9,412 bases of DNA from Rhodospirillales bacterium (GCA_021775275.1 JAJFIE010000114.1:1-9412), one strand, 5' to 3'. Shown: positions 1 to 7,315, numbered from the stretch's first letter. Notes: generated by a model not told the origin, from the sequence alone. Numbers and translations: made by a program.

Positions 1-710
1 GTGCGACCTTCGTAAACAACGCCCACATGATCCACCAGGGTTACGTTCTCACGGTTCAACCCCATGCGGATCATAAGGTTCAGACAGGCAATGCCGGCCG
101 CACCGCCCCCGGTGGAAACGAGTTTCACATCGCTAATGTCCTTGCCCACTACACGTAGGCCGTTGAGCGCCGCCGCGCATACAACAATGGCCGTGCCATG
201 CTGGTCATCGTGAAAAACCGGAATGCCCATGCGCTCACGGCAGCGCTCCTCGACCACAAAACAATCCGGTGCGCTGATGTCTTCCAGATTGATGGCGCCG
301 AACGTGGGTTCCAGCGCCGTAACGATGTCCGCCAGTTTTTCCGGGTCCCGTTCATTGATCTCGATATCAAACACATCCAACCCGGCAAATTGCTTAAAAA
401 GGACGGCCTTCCCCTCCATAACCGGTTTAGAAGCCAACGGCCCGATCGCGCCAAGCCCCAGCACAGCAGTGCCGTTGCTGATCACCGCTACAAGGTTGCT
501 GCGATTGGTCAGGTTTCCTGCCTGGGATGGATCGTCAACGATGGCTTCACAGGCGAATGCAACACCCGGCGAGTACGCCAGGGCCAGGTCACGTTGATTG
601 CCGAGAGGTTTGGTCGCTGAAATTTGCAACTTTCCCGGTCTCGGGTAGCTGTGATAGTGCAGCGCCATATCTTTCAGGGTTTCTTGGTCGGCCATGTCGT
701 CGATCCCCAT
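1..710 (-). CDS. maeB: NADP-dependent malic enzyme (MaeB type), N-terminal part, cut at the window edge
   Basis: This is the N-terminal 236 residues of a malic enzyme, which oxidatively decarboxylates malate to pyruvate with production of NAD(P)H in the cytosol. The reading frame runs without a stop from the ATG at 710 to the left edge, so the C-terminal half, and any phosphotransacetylase-like domain usual in MaeB proteins of about 750 residues, is not visible. Diagnostic motifs are [41 protein letters not shown] and [12 protein letters not shown]. These are followed by a Rossmann-type GGGAAG nucleotide-binding turn and a [14 protein letters not shown] segment. A second in-frame ATG at 695 (MADQETLKD) is an equally possible start, because neither start has a strong ribosome-binding site. 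The gene is transcribed divergently from the phosphodiesterase gene. The family is certain. Cofactor preference (NADP rather than NAD) is inferred from the MaeB-like sequence. Confidence 0.93.
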   Translation of the reverse strand, partial: MGIDDMADQETLKDMALHYHSYPRPGKLQISATKPLGNQRDLALAYSPGVAFACEAIVDDPSQAGNLTNRSNLVAVISNGTAVLGLGAIGPLASKPVMEGKAVLFKQFAGLDVFDIEINERDPEKLADIVTALEPTFGAINLEDISAPDCFVVEERCRERMGIPVFHDDQHGTAIVVCAAALNGLRVVGKDISDVKLVSTGGGAAGIACLNLMIRMGLNRENVTLVDHVGVVYEGR

Positions 711-717
711 TTATTCC

Positions 718-769
718 GAACAGTTGCTCTGAACAGAGAATTTTTTGTGTAGATTATCGCCACTCTGTT
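718..769. repeat. Short direct and inverted repeats in the maeB/ugpQ divergent intergenic region
   Basis: The 128-base gap between the two divergent start codons holds GAACAG at 718-723 and again at 731-736, a 13-base period. It also holds a perfect small palindrome CTCTG-AA-CAGAG at 727-738, and an arm AACAGAG (732-738) that is complementary in inverted orientation to CTCTGTT (763-769). Such repeats can be operators for a regulator of one or both genes. They are short enough to arise by chance, and I found no convincing promoter hexamers to anchor them. Confidence 0.25.
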
Positions 770-838
770 GTATTGCCTCTAAACAGGCCCGCCGCCAGAA
801 ACCACGATCATCAATTGCTTTGTCTGGAGTATCCCCGA

Positions 839-1582
839 ATGAGTGCAGCCCTGTCCAGCAATCGCGGTGCGGTTCCATCAATTATAGGTCATCGCGGTGC
901 ATGTGGGCACGCGCCGGAGAACACACTTTCATCAATCTGCAAAGCTCACGATCTTGGCGCTACATGGATCGAATTTGATGTGAAGATTACCGCCGATGGC
1001 GAGGCTATATTGTTCCATGACAATACATTGGAGAGAACAACGGACGGCGTCGGGAATGTGGCTGACTTCTCCCTCGCGGATATCCGGGAGCTTGACGCTG
1101 GTTCATGGTATTCCGAGACGTTTGCCGGTGAACCTGTTCCGACGCTGGTTGACGCAATCCGGCTGCTCTCTGATCTATCCCTGGGGGCCAACGTGGAAAT
1201 CAAGCCGGTTGAAGGTTTGGAGATAGAAACGGCAGAGGTTGTGTGCCGGGTTATCACGGATCATTGGCCACAGGATAAAACTCTGCCATTGATGTCGAGT
1301 TTCAAGGATGCGTGCCTCACAGTGGCTCGTGATCAACTGCCTGAATGTGATCGTGCGCTTCTTGTTCTGGAAGTGCCGGACGACTGGCGTGCGCGGGCAG
1401 TTAAATCGGATTGCAGCGCCGTGCATGTATGGTTCGAGCCGTTAACCCAGGATCAGGTCTTAATCATCATGGAAGCAGGGTACCCGGTTCGCAGTTTTAC
1501 AGTGAACGAGCCGGATACTGCAAAGCGGCTGTTGGATTGGGGTGTGGAAAGCATCATTACCAACTTTCCAGAAAGGTTCTAG
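839..1582 (+). CDS. ugpQ: Cytosolic glycerophosphodiester phosphodiesterase
   Basis: This 247-residue protein matches the usual length of bacterial cytosolic GDPD enzymes, which hydrolyse glycerophosphodiesters from phospholipid turnover to glycerol-3-phosphate and an alcohol. The TIM-barrel signature is complete. HRG is at residues 18-20, followed by HAPENT. The metal-binding pair E45 and D47 lies in EFDVK, the catalytic histidine H60 in FHDNTLERTTDG, and EIKP (E120, K122) comes next. The C-terminal strand carries FTVNEPDTAKRLLDWGVESIITNFPE, shown here only as landmark residues FTVNEP and ITNFPE. There is no signal peptide, so a cytoplasmic location is inferred. I chose the ATG at 839 because GGAG lies nine bases upstream and the family's N terminus begins just before the HRG motif. 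The open frame extends upstream to 527 but would overlap maeB and has no family similarity. The stop overlaps the rquA stop on the opposite strand. Confidence 0.92.
   Translation: MSAALSSNRGAVPSIIGHRGACGHAPENTLSSICKAHDLGATWIEFDVKITADGEAILFHDNTLERTTDGVGNVADFSLADIRELDAGSWYSETFAGEPVPTLVDAIRLLSDLSLGANVEIKPVEGLEIETAEVVCRVITDHWPQDKTLPLMSSFKDACLTVARDQLPECDRALLVLEVPDDWRARAVKSDCSAVHVWFEPLTQDQVLIIMEAGYPVRSFTVNEPDTAKRLLDWGVESIITNFPERF
1579..1582. other. Shared CTAG: overlapping convergent stop codons of ugpQ and rquA
   Basis: The palindrome CTAG supplies TAG to the plus-strand phosphodiesterase (1580-1582) and TAG to the minus-strand rquA (1579-1581). There is therefore no untranslated space between the genes for a conventional bidirectional terminator. 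Each transcript must end inside the coding region of its neighbour, or be limited by convergent transcription. Confidence 0.95.
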
Positions 1583-2313
1583 CCAGCGTCAGAGCGTCGT
1601 ATAGCAACGGTCTTCTGATACAGCCCGCCAAAGTAAGTCTCCGTATGCCACAAGAAGGCATCCGGGTCATCGGCATAGTCAGATATAGTGTGTTGGCATA
1701 GCTCTTTTGCGAACGGTTCAAACAAATCGAAGATCACCATCATCAGGGGTTTCAGGGGGTGTAGCCAATGCGGTTGGTGGTAATCAACAAATACAGCCTT
1801 GCCGCCTTCTTTGACATGACCCAGTAGCGTGTTGACCACGGCACGCTTGTAATCGCTTGGCACTTCATGCAGCAGGAAGAAACTGGAAACCATATCCTTG
1901 GGCGTTGTGCGCACCGTTGCCGCATCGCCTAAACGGACAATGGCTTCGGGAAAATCGCGGAGTTTTTCCCGACATCTTCCTGCTTGTACTGGCGCGACTT
2001 CGACTACTTCGAGTTGGTTAGAATGGGTGAGTTTTGCGGCAATCTCGGTGATCAGAGTGCCGTAAACATGGGCTGCCTGGAGAACCGTGGCGCCCGGATC
2101 AATCTCTGTCAGCAAGGCTTCCTTCAGGCGATGACCGTTTCCCCACAGGATCAGTTCGACAACGATTTCGCGGTCCAATAACCGGACGTTCCGTGGGTTG
2201 AGATAGGCCCAGTCATACACGTCGTGCATATAGGCGGGCACGTCTGTCGGCGAGGGCCGGATTAACTCCGATGTTTTCATCGGAGCAACTTTGAGGGCAT
2301 CAAATGGGGCCAT
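1579..2313 (-). CDS. rquA: Rhodoquinone biosynthesis protein RquA (SAM-dependent, methyltransferase fold)
   Basis: This 244-residue protein is recognised as RquA. In the family, RquA uses S-adenosylmethionine as amino donor to replace a methoxy group of ubiquinone with an amino group, giving rhodoquinone, a low-potential quinone used in anaerobic respiration. Motifs I associate with the family are WAYLNPRNVRLLDR (35-48), LILWGN (54-59), LQAAHVYG (78-85, in place of the glycine-rich SAM loop of ordinary methyltransferases), VAPVQ (106-110), SFFLLHEVP (144-152), VDYHQPHWLHPLKPLM (176-191), LFEPFAKEL (197-205) and YFGGLYQK (227-234). The start at 2313 is supported by AGGAG at 2322-2326, eight bases upstream, inside the end of the molybdoenzyme gene. 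The upstream stop codon is only two bases away, so translation is probably coupled. It is the last gene of the respiratory operon and converges on ugpQ. Assignment is by remembered motif similarity. A close paralogue with another quinone-modifying role is the main alternative. Confidence 0.85.
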   Translation of the reverse strand: MAPFDALKVAPMKTSELIRPSPTDVPAYMHDVYDWAYLNPRNVRLLDREIVVELILWGNGHRLKEALLTEIDPGATVLQAAHVYGTLITEIAAKLTHSNQLEVVEVAPVQAGRCREKLRDFPEAIVRLGDAATVRTTPKDMVSSFFLLHEVPSDYKRAVVNTLLGHVKEGGKAVFVDYHQPHWLHPLKPLMMVIFDLFEPFAKELCQHTISDYADDPDAFLWHTETYFGGLYQKTVAIRRSDAG

Positions 2314-2315
2314 GA

Positions 2316-4859
2316 TTATTGCTCCTTTTGGATATTGGTTTTTATCACCGTTACAATCGTGTCCATCCAGGATTGCTGTCCACTGACCGGTTCCGGATTA
2401 TCAGGAATGATCCAGTTGGCACTCGTTCCGCCCGCTTGCCACCACTGATATTCATCGTGGCGGATATCATCGACTGCAAACGGCGCCCGCTTACCGGACG
2501 CATAACGTCCACCCTCCCAGCGACCCAGGTGGGCTGATACCGCAACAACACCCGGCGCCAGGGTGGGGGTTACCATTGCTGTTGCCGTCACCTCGCCGAT
2601 TCGGGATTTGATGGTGATCGCATCCCCTTCGGAAATCTCTCTTTCGCTGGCCGTGACAGGGTTTATCCATACCGGATTGTCGTGATGGATTTCATTCAGC
2701 CACCCACCGTTTCCAGTATTCGACAGAACATGCACATTTAACTTGAAAGTAGTGAGGATCAACTCATCACCCTTCATTTCCGAGTGTCCGGGAATCGCCA
2801 CATAGGTCGGCAGGGCCGGTAACCCCTTCGCCGCCAGAATAGGCGAATACAGCTCGAAGTGTCCTGATTTATTGAGCTTGCCGGGGGCGAAGCCTTCATA
2901 GATAGCATCGCCGATCTTCTGACCAACGTATCCCGTGGAGGCGCCGGGTATATCGGAATATCCTGCCTCCAGAGCTTCAGTCTCGCTCTCGGCGCCGGCT
3001 ACCATCCAATTCCAGTAAACGCCTGTTTTCTGGTCCAGAATGACGCCGTCCACGGCCAACGTCTCCTCCGGAACCTCGCGTCGGTACGCATTATAGACCG
3101 GCGCAGCTTTTTCATCATGCCAGACACCGCGTTTTTTCAGACCCCTGAAGCCGCGGGCCTGCTTCTTCACCACTGGCGTGAGCTTGCAAACCTTCTCGAT
3201 GAATTTATCGGCCGACTTGAAGCCGAGCGGCATACCCATCCTTTCGGCCAATTCAAGGCATACATCCTTGAAATCTCGGGTCTCACCTTGCGGGACTACC
3301 AACGGCTGGCGGAGCGCGTATTCAGGAATCTGATTGGGCGATACGGCATCCTCAATATCGTAACGTTCGAGATATGTGGCGTCAGGGAGGATCAGGTCCG
3401 CCAGCGCCGCTGTTTCGTCGTAAAAGGGCGTCACGGCAACGGTATACGGAAGCAGAGTTTCGTCTTTCAGTATATTTATCATATCCTGCGTATTCGCGTT
3501 CGCATAGGCAGGATTGTGGTGATACCACATGTAAACGCCGGGGCGTTCCTCACCCGTCTTGATGCGGCTCAAAACCTTGTGACCGGCGCCAAACTCCGGC
3601 AATGCCACGTCATGATCAGTGTCGATAAACGCCAGTTTTCTTGCTTCGGGCTTGTCCTCGGGGCCTGTCGGATAAATCCATGCAGGTGCAACGGCCCGAC
3701 AGCGTCCGCCGGGGATGTCGATGTTGCCGGTAATAGCGCAGAGCATCTGGATTGCGCGTTCTGTTTCAACCCCGTTGTAGTGAGCAGCGGCGCCCCGGGA
3801 GCTGATCACACAGGCCGGTTTCGTGGTCGCGAATTCACGGGCAACATCCCGGATTTGTTGTGCCGTGACTCCACTTATTTCCTCTGCCCACTCAGGTGTA
3901 TAGTCGGTGAGATGATTTTTCAGGGTGGCGATTTTGTCAGACCGGGTTGCCGTCGCATTATCGTTGACCAGACAGAAATCCATAAACTCTTCGCCGCGGC
4001 CCAAGTATAAATCTTCAGTCATCACCACGTTGCACATTGCCAGGACGACCGCCAGATCAGTCCCCGGCTTGACCGGTAGCCACAGGTCAGAATTTGCGGC
4101 GGTATTGGATAGTCTGACATCGAAGGTTACCATCTTGAGTCGATTGTCCACGGCGGATACGGCAAGTCGTTTGGCAAGCGAGACGAAGTTGGTGTGGGCT
4201 TCAAGGACATTGCTGCCGAAGTTGAGGATGAATTTGGTGTTGTCGATATCCCAGTTGTCGATGTTCGCACCCCATGTCAGCTCATGGGCACTCCAGCGGG
4301 CGCTCTGTTGTTGGCAAGTCTGTTTGATGATCGAAGCCGTGCCGTAGGTAGCCAGGAAAATATCGTCGATCAGCTTCTCGGCGCTCGCAGAAATCCACCC
4401 ATGGTGAAAGACAAATTTTTCCGGGGTACCATCATCACGGAGCTTCTTGAGGCGATCAGCGAGTTCAGTGAGCGCCTCGTCCCATGAAATTTGTTTCCAC
4501 TCTCCTGCTCCACGTTCGCCGGTGCGCATGAGCGGGTGCAAAATACGGTCGGGATCGTAGATTTTTGACGCACCGGTCTGACCCTTTGCACATATTGTTC
4601 CCTGGTTTCTGATGGAGGATGGCTGTCCTTCGATTTTGACGAGCCGTCCGTCATCAAGATAGCCGAGGATCGCGCAACGGCTGGGGCATTGCCCACAGAT
4701 GCTGGGCAATGCTTCGAGTTTATTTCCGCTGAGATGAGAATAGCCTTCGCCTCCTTGTTTCAGCACCTCCTCATTTTCAGCCAAAGCCGTGTGAACAGGG
4801 AGTAACGATGAGCCTGCCGACGCAACACTCAATTTGAGAAAATTTCTACGGTCAACCAT
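2316..4859 (-). CDS. Molybdopterin oxidoreductase catalytic subunit, PsrA/PhsA-like (DMSO reductase superfamily)
   Basis: This is the 847-residue catalytic subunit of a periplasmic Mo-bisPGD enzyme. It begins with a Tat signal (DRRNFLK, R4-R5) ending in ALA at 25-27. A [4Fe-4S] motif follows, with C55, C58, C62 and C90 (CxxCxxxC-27-C) and the conserved CAKGQ lysine K92. C182, in IIKQTC, lies where polysulfide, thiosulfate, tetrathionate and arsenate reductases carry the Mo-ligating cysteine, so a cysteine-ligated enzyme is inferred. Other cofactor-domain landmarks are NFGSNVLEAH, SRGAAAHYNG, ITGNIDIPGG, YHHNPAYANANTQ and LILPDATYLERYD. The C-terminal domain has the usual barrel, with LSNTGNGGWLNEIHHDNPVW. 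I chose the ATG at 4859 because GGAG stands six bases upstream. An ATG at 4871 would add four residues but has no ribosome-binding site. Fe-S and NrfD subunit genes lie immediately upstream and rquA follows two bases downstream. The substrate is not determinable: sulfur, selenium, arsenic or other oxyanions are possible. Confidence 0.93.
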   Translation of the reverse strand: MVDRRNFLKLSVASAGSSLLPVHTALAENEEVLKQGGEGYSHLSGNKLEALPSICGQCPSRCAILGYLDDGRLVKIEGQPSSIRNQGTICAKGQTGASKIYDPDRILHPLMRTGERGAGEWKQISWDEALTELADRLKKLRDDGTPEKFVFHHGWISASAEKLIDDIFLATYGTASIIKQTCQQQSARWSAHELTWGANIDNWDIDNTKFILNFGSNVLEAHTNFVSLAKRLAVSAVDNRLKMVTFDVRLSNTAANSDLWLPVKPGTDLAVVLAMCNVVMTEDLYLGRGEEFMDFCLVNDNATATRSDKIATLKNHLTDYTPEWAEEISGVTAQQIRDVAREFATTKPACVISSRGAAAHYNGVETERAIQMLCAITGNIDIPGGRCRAVAPAWIYPTGPEDKPEARKLAFIDTDHDVALPEFGAGHKVLSRIKTGEERPGVYMWYHHNPAYANANTQDMINILKDETLLPYTVAVTPFYDETAALADLILPDATYLERYDIEDAVSPNQIPEYALRQPLVVPQGETRDFKDVCLELAERMGMPLGFKSADKFIEKVCKLTPVVKKQARGFRGLKKRGVWHDEKAAPVYNAYRREVPEETLAVDGVILDQKTGVYWNWMVAGAESETEALEAGYSDIPGASTGYVGQKIGDAIYEGFAPGKLNKSGHFELYSPILAAKGLPALPTYVAIPGHSEMKGDELILTTFKLNVHVLSNTGNGGWLNEIHHDNPVWINPVTASEREISEGDAITIKSRIGEVTATAMVTPTLAPGVVAVSAHLGRWEGGRYASGKRAPFAVDDIRHDEYQWWQAGGTSANWIIPDNPEPVSGQQSWMDTIVTVIKTNIQKEQ

Positions 4860-4865
4860 GGTTTT

Positions 4866-4869
4866 CTCC
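4866..4869 (-). promoter_or_regulatory. Ribosome-binding site deciding the start of the molybdoenzyme gene
   Basis: Reading the minus strand, GGAG is followed by AAAACC and then the ATG at 4859. The alternative ATG at 4871 is preceded by GCTGCACTCTAGCAATAC, which shows no Shine-Dalgarno sequence. This favours the shorter protein that begins MVDRRNFLK. Confidence 0.6.
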
Positions 4870-4877
4870 ATGTATTG

Positions 4878-5819
4878 CTAGAGTGCAGCCGGGGCAGATA
4901 TCTGACCGGCAATAACGAGGGTATAGCGCAAGGCAAAGCCACCGATAAGGATAGCCACTGGCGAAATGATTTCGAGTGGAACGTGAGACCTGAATTTTCG
5001 CCCATGCAGAAGCTTGGGGGCCATCTGGAAAATTTCGATGAAAAACGGGATCAAGAGTCCTACAACAACAACCAGGCCCCAGAATGGGAGGGCAAGCTGT
5101 CCACCCGGCAGGATCGTATCCATGGCATATCTGACATCACCAATGGTCAATTGACCGAACAGGAGGAACAGGAAGACAACCATTAGCTCGCCGCCCAGCA
5201 ACACAGCATCAGATGTGATCAACAGATAGGTGCTGTTTTCATAATCATTTCGGATAGCAGGATCACTGCTTTTTCGCCGGAAGAAAACCCCTGCCAGAAT
5301 GATGCTCGCAACGCCGGAAGAAAGGGCAGACAAAACAAAAAGTGCGGCCAGGATGGGTGAGTTCCACAATGGACGTGCCGGCATTGCACCCAACATGACA
5401 GCAGTATAGATGGCGACCCCGATACCTAGGGGCACGCATACCCAGGCCAAACCACGCCTGATTGGCGCCAGTCGGTCGCCGGGGGCCGCCGAGGGCAGCA
5501 TGAAGGTCATCGCATACAGCACACTGAGGATGATGAATATGTTTAAAAACCACGAACCAATGGACATCGGCGATAAGTTGATCAGATGGAACAGGTTCAG
5601 GGCCCGGAAGGGTTGCCCCAGTTCGAAGACGATCAGGAACGTGCCCAGCATAACCGGGAGAGGCCCGATCAATGCGCCGCAACGGGCAATAGCAAAACGC
5701 GATGAGCCAAACCCTCCCTTACGCAAAAGCACTGATCCGCTGACACTTACGGCGCCGGCGCCAAGTCCGGCCAGGAAAAAGTAGGCAATGACAGGTAAAC
5801 CCCAGGGCACTTCATACAT
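4878..5819 (-). CDS. nrfD: NrfD/PsrC-type integral membrane quinol-interacting subunit
   Basis: This 313-residue, very hydrophobic protein has about eight membrane helices, roughly at residues 7-27, 49-66, 85-105, 121-142, 150-175, 195-220, 236-260 and 275-297. That is the size and layout of PsrC and NrfD proteins. They anchor the ferredoxin and molybdenum subunits in the membrane and exchange electrons with the quinone pool without haem. Family landmarks are GLPVIAYFFLAGLGAGA at the N terminus, LWNSPILAALFVLSALSSG in helix 5 and RYTLVIAGQ at the C-terminal helix. The start at 5819 (MYEVPWG) is preceded by GGGGAGAAGG and lies two bases after the ferredoxin stop. The open frame reaches 5873, but that extension overlaps the ferredoxin gene and is strongly charged. 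The molybdoenzyme gene follows closely. The nrfD symbol denotes the family, not a nitrite-reduction role. Confidence 0.92.
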   Translation of the reverse strand: MYEVPWGLPVIAYFFLAGLGAGAVSVSGSVLLRKGGFGSSRFAIARCGALIGPLPVMLGTFLIVFELGQPFRALNLFHLINLSPMSIGSWFLNIFIILSVLYAMTFMLPSAAPGDRLAPIRRGLAWVCVPLGIGVAIYTAVMLGAMPARPLWNSPILAALFVLSALSSGVASIILAGVFFRRKSSDPAIRNDYENSTYLLITSDAVLLGGELMVVFLFLLFGQLTIGDVRYAMDTILPGGQLALPFWGLVVVVGLLIPFFIEIFQMAPKLLHGRKFRSHVPLEIISPVAILIGGFALRYTLVIAGQISAPAAL

Positions 5820-5821
5820 GA

Positions 5822-6589
5822 CTACCTTCTCCCCTTTTCCTTGCGGTGGGTCGTGACGCGAACGTCGTACCAACCACGTTTATTTTCGTGTTCGTCGGAA
5901 TGGTCCGCGCCGATGTAATAGACTTGCGGTTCCGTTCCTTTCCCGGGTCTGAGCACGGTTACCGGATTAGTCTCCACCAGACGGGAAATCTCGCTCGTCG
6001 GATCGCTGATATCACCGAAGATGCGAGCCCCGCCGATGCACGAATTGACGCATGAGGGAACGAGCCCCTTGGAAACACGGTGAATGCAGAAATCACATTT
6101 ATCAGCGACTCCTGTAACGGGATTAAGGAAGCGCGCATCATAGGGACAAGCCTGGATGCAATACTTGCAACCGATGCACTGGCCGCTATCGACGACGACG
6201 ATGCCATCCTGTTCACGCTTATAGGTGGCTCCCGTTGGACAGACATCGACGCATTGCGGATGGCGGCAGTGATTGCATAGCCTCGGCAGGAAGTTTCTTG
6301 ATACGTTCGGATAGGTGCCTTTTTCGGTGTACTCGACCCACGATCGTGTAACTCCTAGGGGGACATCAAACTCGGCTTTGCAGGCAACACTGCATGTGTG
6401 ACAGCCGATGCATTTCCGCGTGTCGATAAGCATGGCATATTGCTTTGCCCGCCTTTCACTTGCATCCGGCGTCGTCGCCTTGGAGGACAATCCATACGTC
6501 GCCGCCGCTACAGTAGAAACGCCAGCGCCAGCAATAATTTTCTGTACGAAATTCCTGCGGGTTGTTTCGTGTTTGTCCTCTTTGGTCAT
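5822..6589 (-). CDS. Tat-exported 4x[4Fe-4S] ferredoxin subunit (PsrB/NrfC/TtrB type)
   Basis: This 255-residue electron-transfer subunit relays electrons between the NrfD membrane subunit and the molybdenum subunit on the periplasmic face. A Tat signal, TTRRNFVQK, lies at residues 9-17 and is followed by an alanine-rich hydrophobic stretch. Sixteen cysteines form four cluster motifs: C60, C63, C66, C70 (CIGCHTCSVACK); C105, C108, C113, C117 (CNHCRHPQCVDVCP); C138, C141, C144, C148 (CIGCKYCIQACP); and C165, C168, C180, C184 (CDFC with two later cysteines). No ligand is missing, so four [4Fe-4S] clusters are expected. The Tat signal of its own resembles NrfC and TtrB rather than DmsB. The ATG at 6589 has AGGAG about seven bases upstream. 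It follows the NapC-type gene by 41 bases and precedes the nrfD start by two bases. Confidence 0.94.
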   Translation of the reverse strand: MTKEDKHETTRRNFVQKIIAGAGVSTVAAATYGLSSKATTPDASERRAKQYAMLIDTRKCIGCHTCSVACKAEFDVPLGVTRSWVEYTEKGTYPNVSRNFLPRLCNHCRHPQCVDVCPTGATYKREQDGIVVVDSGQCIGCKYCIQACPYDARFLNPVTGVADKCDFCIHRVSKGLVPSCVNSCIGGARIFGDISDPTSEISRLVETNPVTVLRPGKGTEPQVYYIGADHSDEHENKRGWYDVRVTTHRKEKGRR

Positions 6590-6630
6590 AACGGGCTCCT
6601 GAACGTGTGGGTCCGAATGGAAGTCATGGA

Positions 6631-7233
6631 TTATTCCTTGCTTGAATCTGTTTTCTTAAAGGCGTCCTTGCGCACATCGACCGGGCGGTGGACCAGGTTA
6701 TTGTGGCATTCGATGCAGGTTTTCTGCTCTTCCAGGGCAAGCTTGTGGGCGTTGACGCCACGATCACGCTTGAACTTGATTTCGCTTTCGATGTGGCAGG
6801 TTCGGCAGGTGTTGCCGTCATATTCAAACATCCGGTCGCGTACCCGGTAAGCGGTGGCGGCTCGTGGCGGAATCCAATCACCCGCCCGTTCGGCGTCGCG
6901 GTCGCGGAAGTGTCCAAACAAATCTGTGAAGCTGAGAAAATGTGTGTAGGCGTACGTGGTGTTCCACCAACCTTCGGGAAGATGGCAATCGACACAACTG
7001 GGTTGAGATTCGATGGGGGCCTCTTCGGATGCATGGGGGCGCGTCGCCGTTAATCTGATATCGGGGTTGAACTCCCAATCAAGGTGGCAGTAATTACAGA
7101 CAGCGTCCTGGGCGATAAAATTTCGGGTTACCGGTTCGTAGGCAAATATCCAGCCGATGATCAGGACAATGACAACCGCGATGGCTGCGTTGATAATCCG
7201 CCGATACTTAAAGAGGTTAAAGAAGATGTCCAC
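6631..7233 (-). CDS. napC: NapC/NirT-family tetrahaem cytochrome c (membrane-anchored quinol dehydrogenase)
   Basis: This 200-residue cytochrome has one N-terminal transmembrane anchor (about residues 14-30) and four CxxCH haem-c motifs: CNYCH at 46-50, CVDCH at 80-84, CRTCH at 143-147 and CIECH at 173-177. NapC/NirT proteins of this size oxidise membrane quinol and pass electrons to periplasmic partners. The C-terminal HNNLVHRP element is typical of the family. I chose the GTG at 7233 because AAGGGGG lies five bases upstream and it gives the standard short cytoplasmic N terminus before the anchor. The ATG at 7320 would add 29 residues encoded across an intercistronic hairpin. Unusually, the residue two after the first haem motif is Asp (CNYCHLD) rather than the Met seen in many NapC/NrfH proteins. 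The natural electron partner is probably the cytochrome encoded just upstream. The gene symbol gives the family only. Confidence 0.9.
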   Translation of the reverse strand: MDIFFNLFKYRRIINAAIAVVIVLIIGWIFAYEPVTRNFIAQDAVCNYCHLDWEFNPDIRLTATRPHASEEAPIESQPSCVDCHLPEGWWNTTYAYTHFLSFTDLFGHFRDRDAERAGDWIPPRAATAYRVRDRMFEYDGNTCRTCHIESEIKFKRDRGVNAHKLALEEQKTCIECHNNLVHRPVDVRKDAFKKTDSSKE

Positions 7234-7238
7234 GGTAG

Positions 7239-7245
7239 CCCCCTT
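7239..7245 (-). promoter_or_regulatory. Ribosome-binding site for the GTG start of the NapC-type gene
   Basis: On the minus strand AAGGGGG is followed by CTACC and then GTG at 7233. This strong site fixes a non-ATG start and argues against the longer open frame beginning at 7320. Confidence 0.7.
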
Positions 7246-7285
7246 GTTGTTTGTGTCGTTTCTCGGCGTTTGAGGAGGGAAGGCT

Positions 7286-7315
7286 CGTGTCCGGCCTGTT
7301 GCCAGACCGGACACG
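7286..7315 (-). other. Intercistronic stem-loop between the haem cytochrome and NapC-type genes
   Basis: CGTGTCCGG (7286-7294) pairs perfectly with CCGGACACG (7307-7315). Inside it CTG (7296-7298) pairs with CAG (7303-7305) around a four-base loop, with one mismatch between the two stems. In the minus-strand transcript the loop reads GCAA, a GNRA tetraloop. No T-run follows on the minus strand, so this is unlikely to be an efficient intrinsic terminator. An mRNA processing or stabilising element that sets the ratio of the first gene's product to the downstream ones is more likely. It sits in the only large gap (100 bases) of the operon. Confidence 0.7.

Noticed and set aside
198..620. Plus-strand open frame of 140 codons opposite maeB
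   Set aside because: The minus strand carries unmistakable malic-enzyme motifs through the same bases, so this is an antisense shadow.
527..838. Upstream extension of the phosphodiesterase open frame
   Set aside because: It overlaps maeB in antisense and lacks family similarity. The ATG at 839 has a ribosome-binding site and gives the normal family length.
3117..4010. Plus-strand open frame of 297 codons inside the molybdoenzyme gene
   Set aside because: It lies wholly antisense to a gene with clear motifs, has no recognisable family features and no ribosome-binding site of note.
5820..5873. Extension of the NrfD gene to an ATG at 5873
   Set aside because: It overlaps the end of the ferredoxin gene in another frame and adds a charged segment absent from NrfD proteins.
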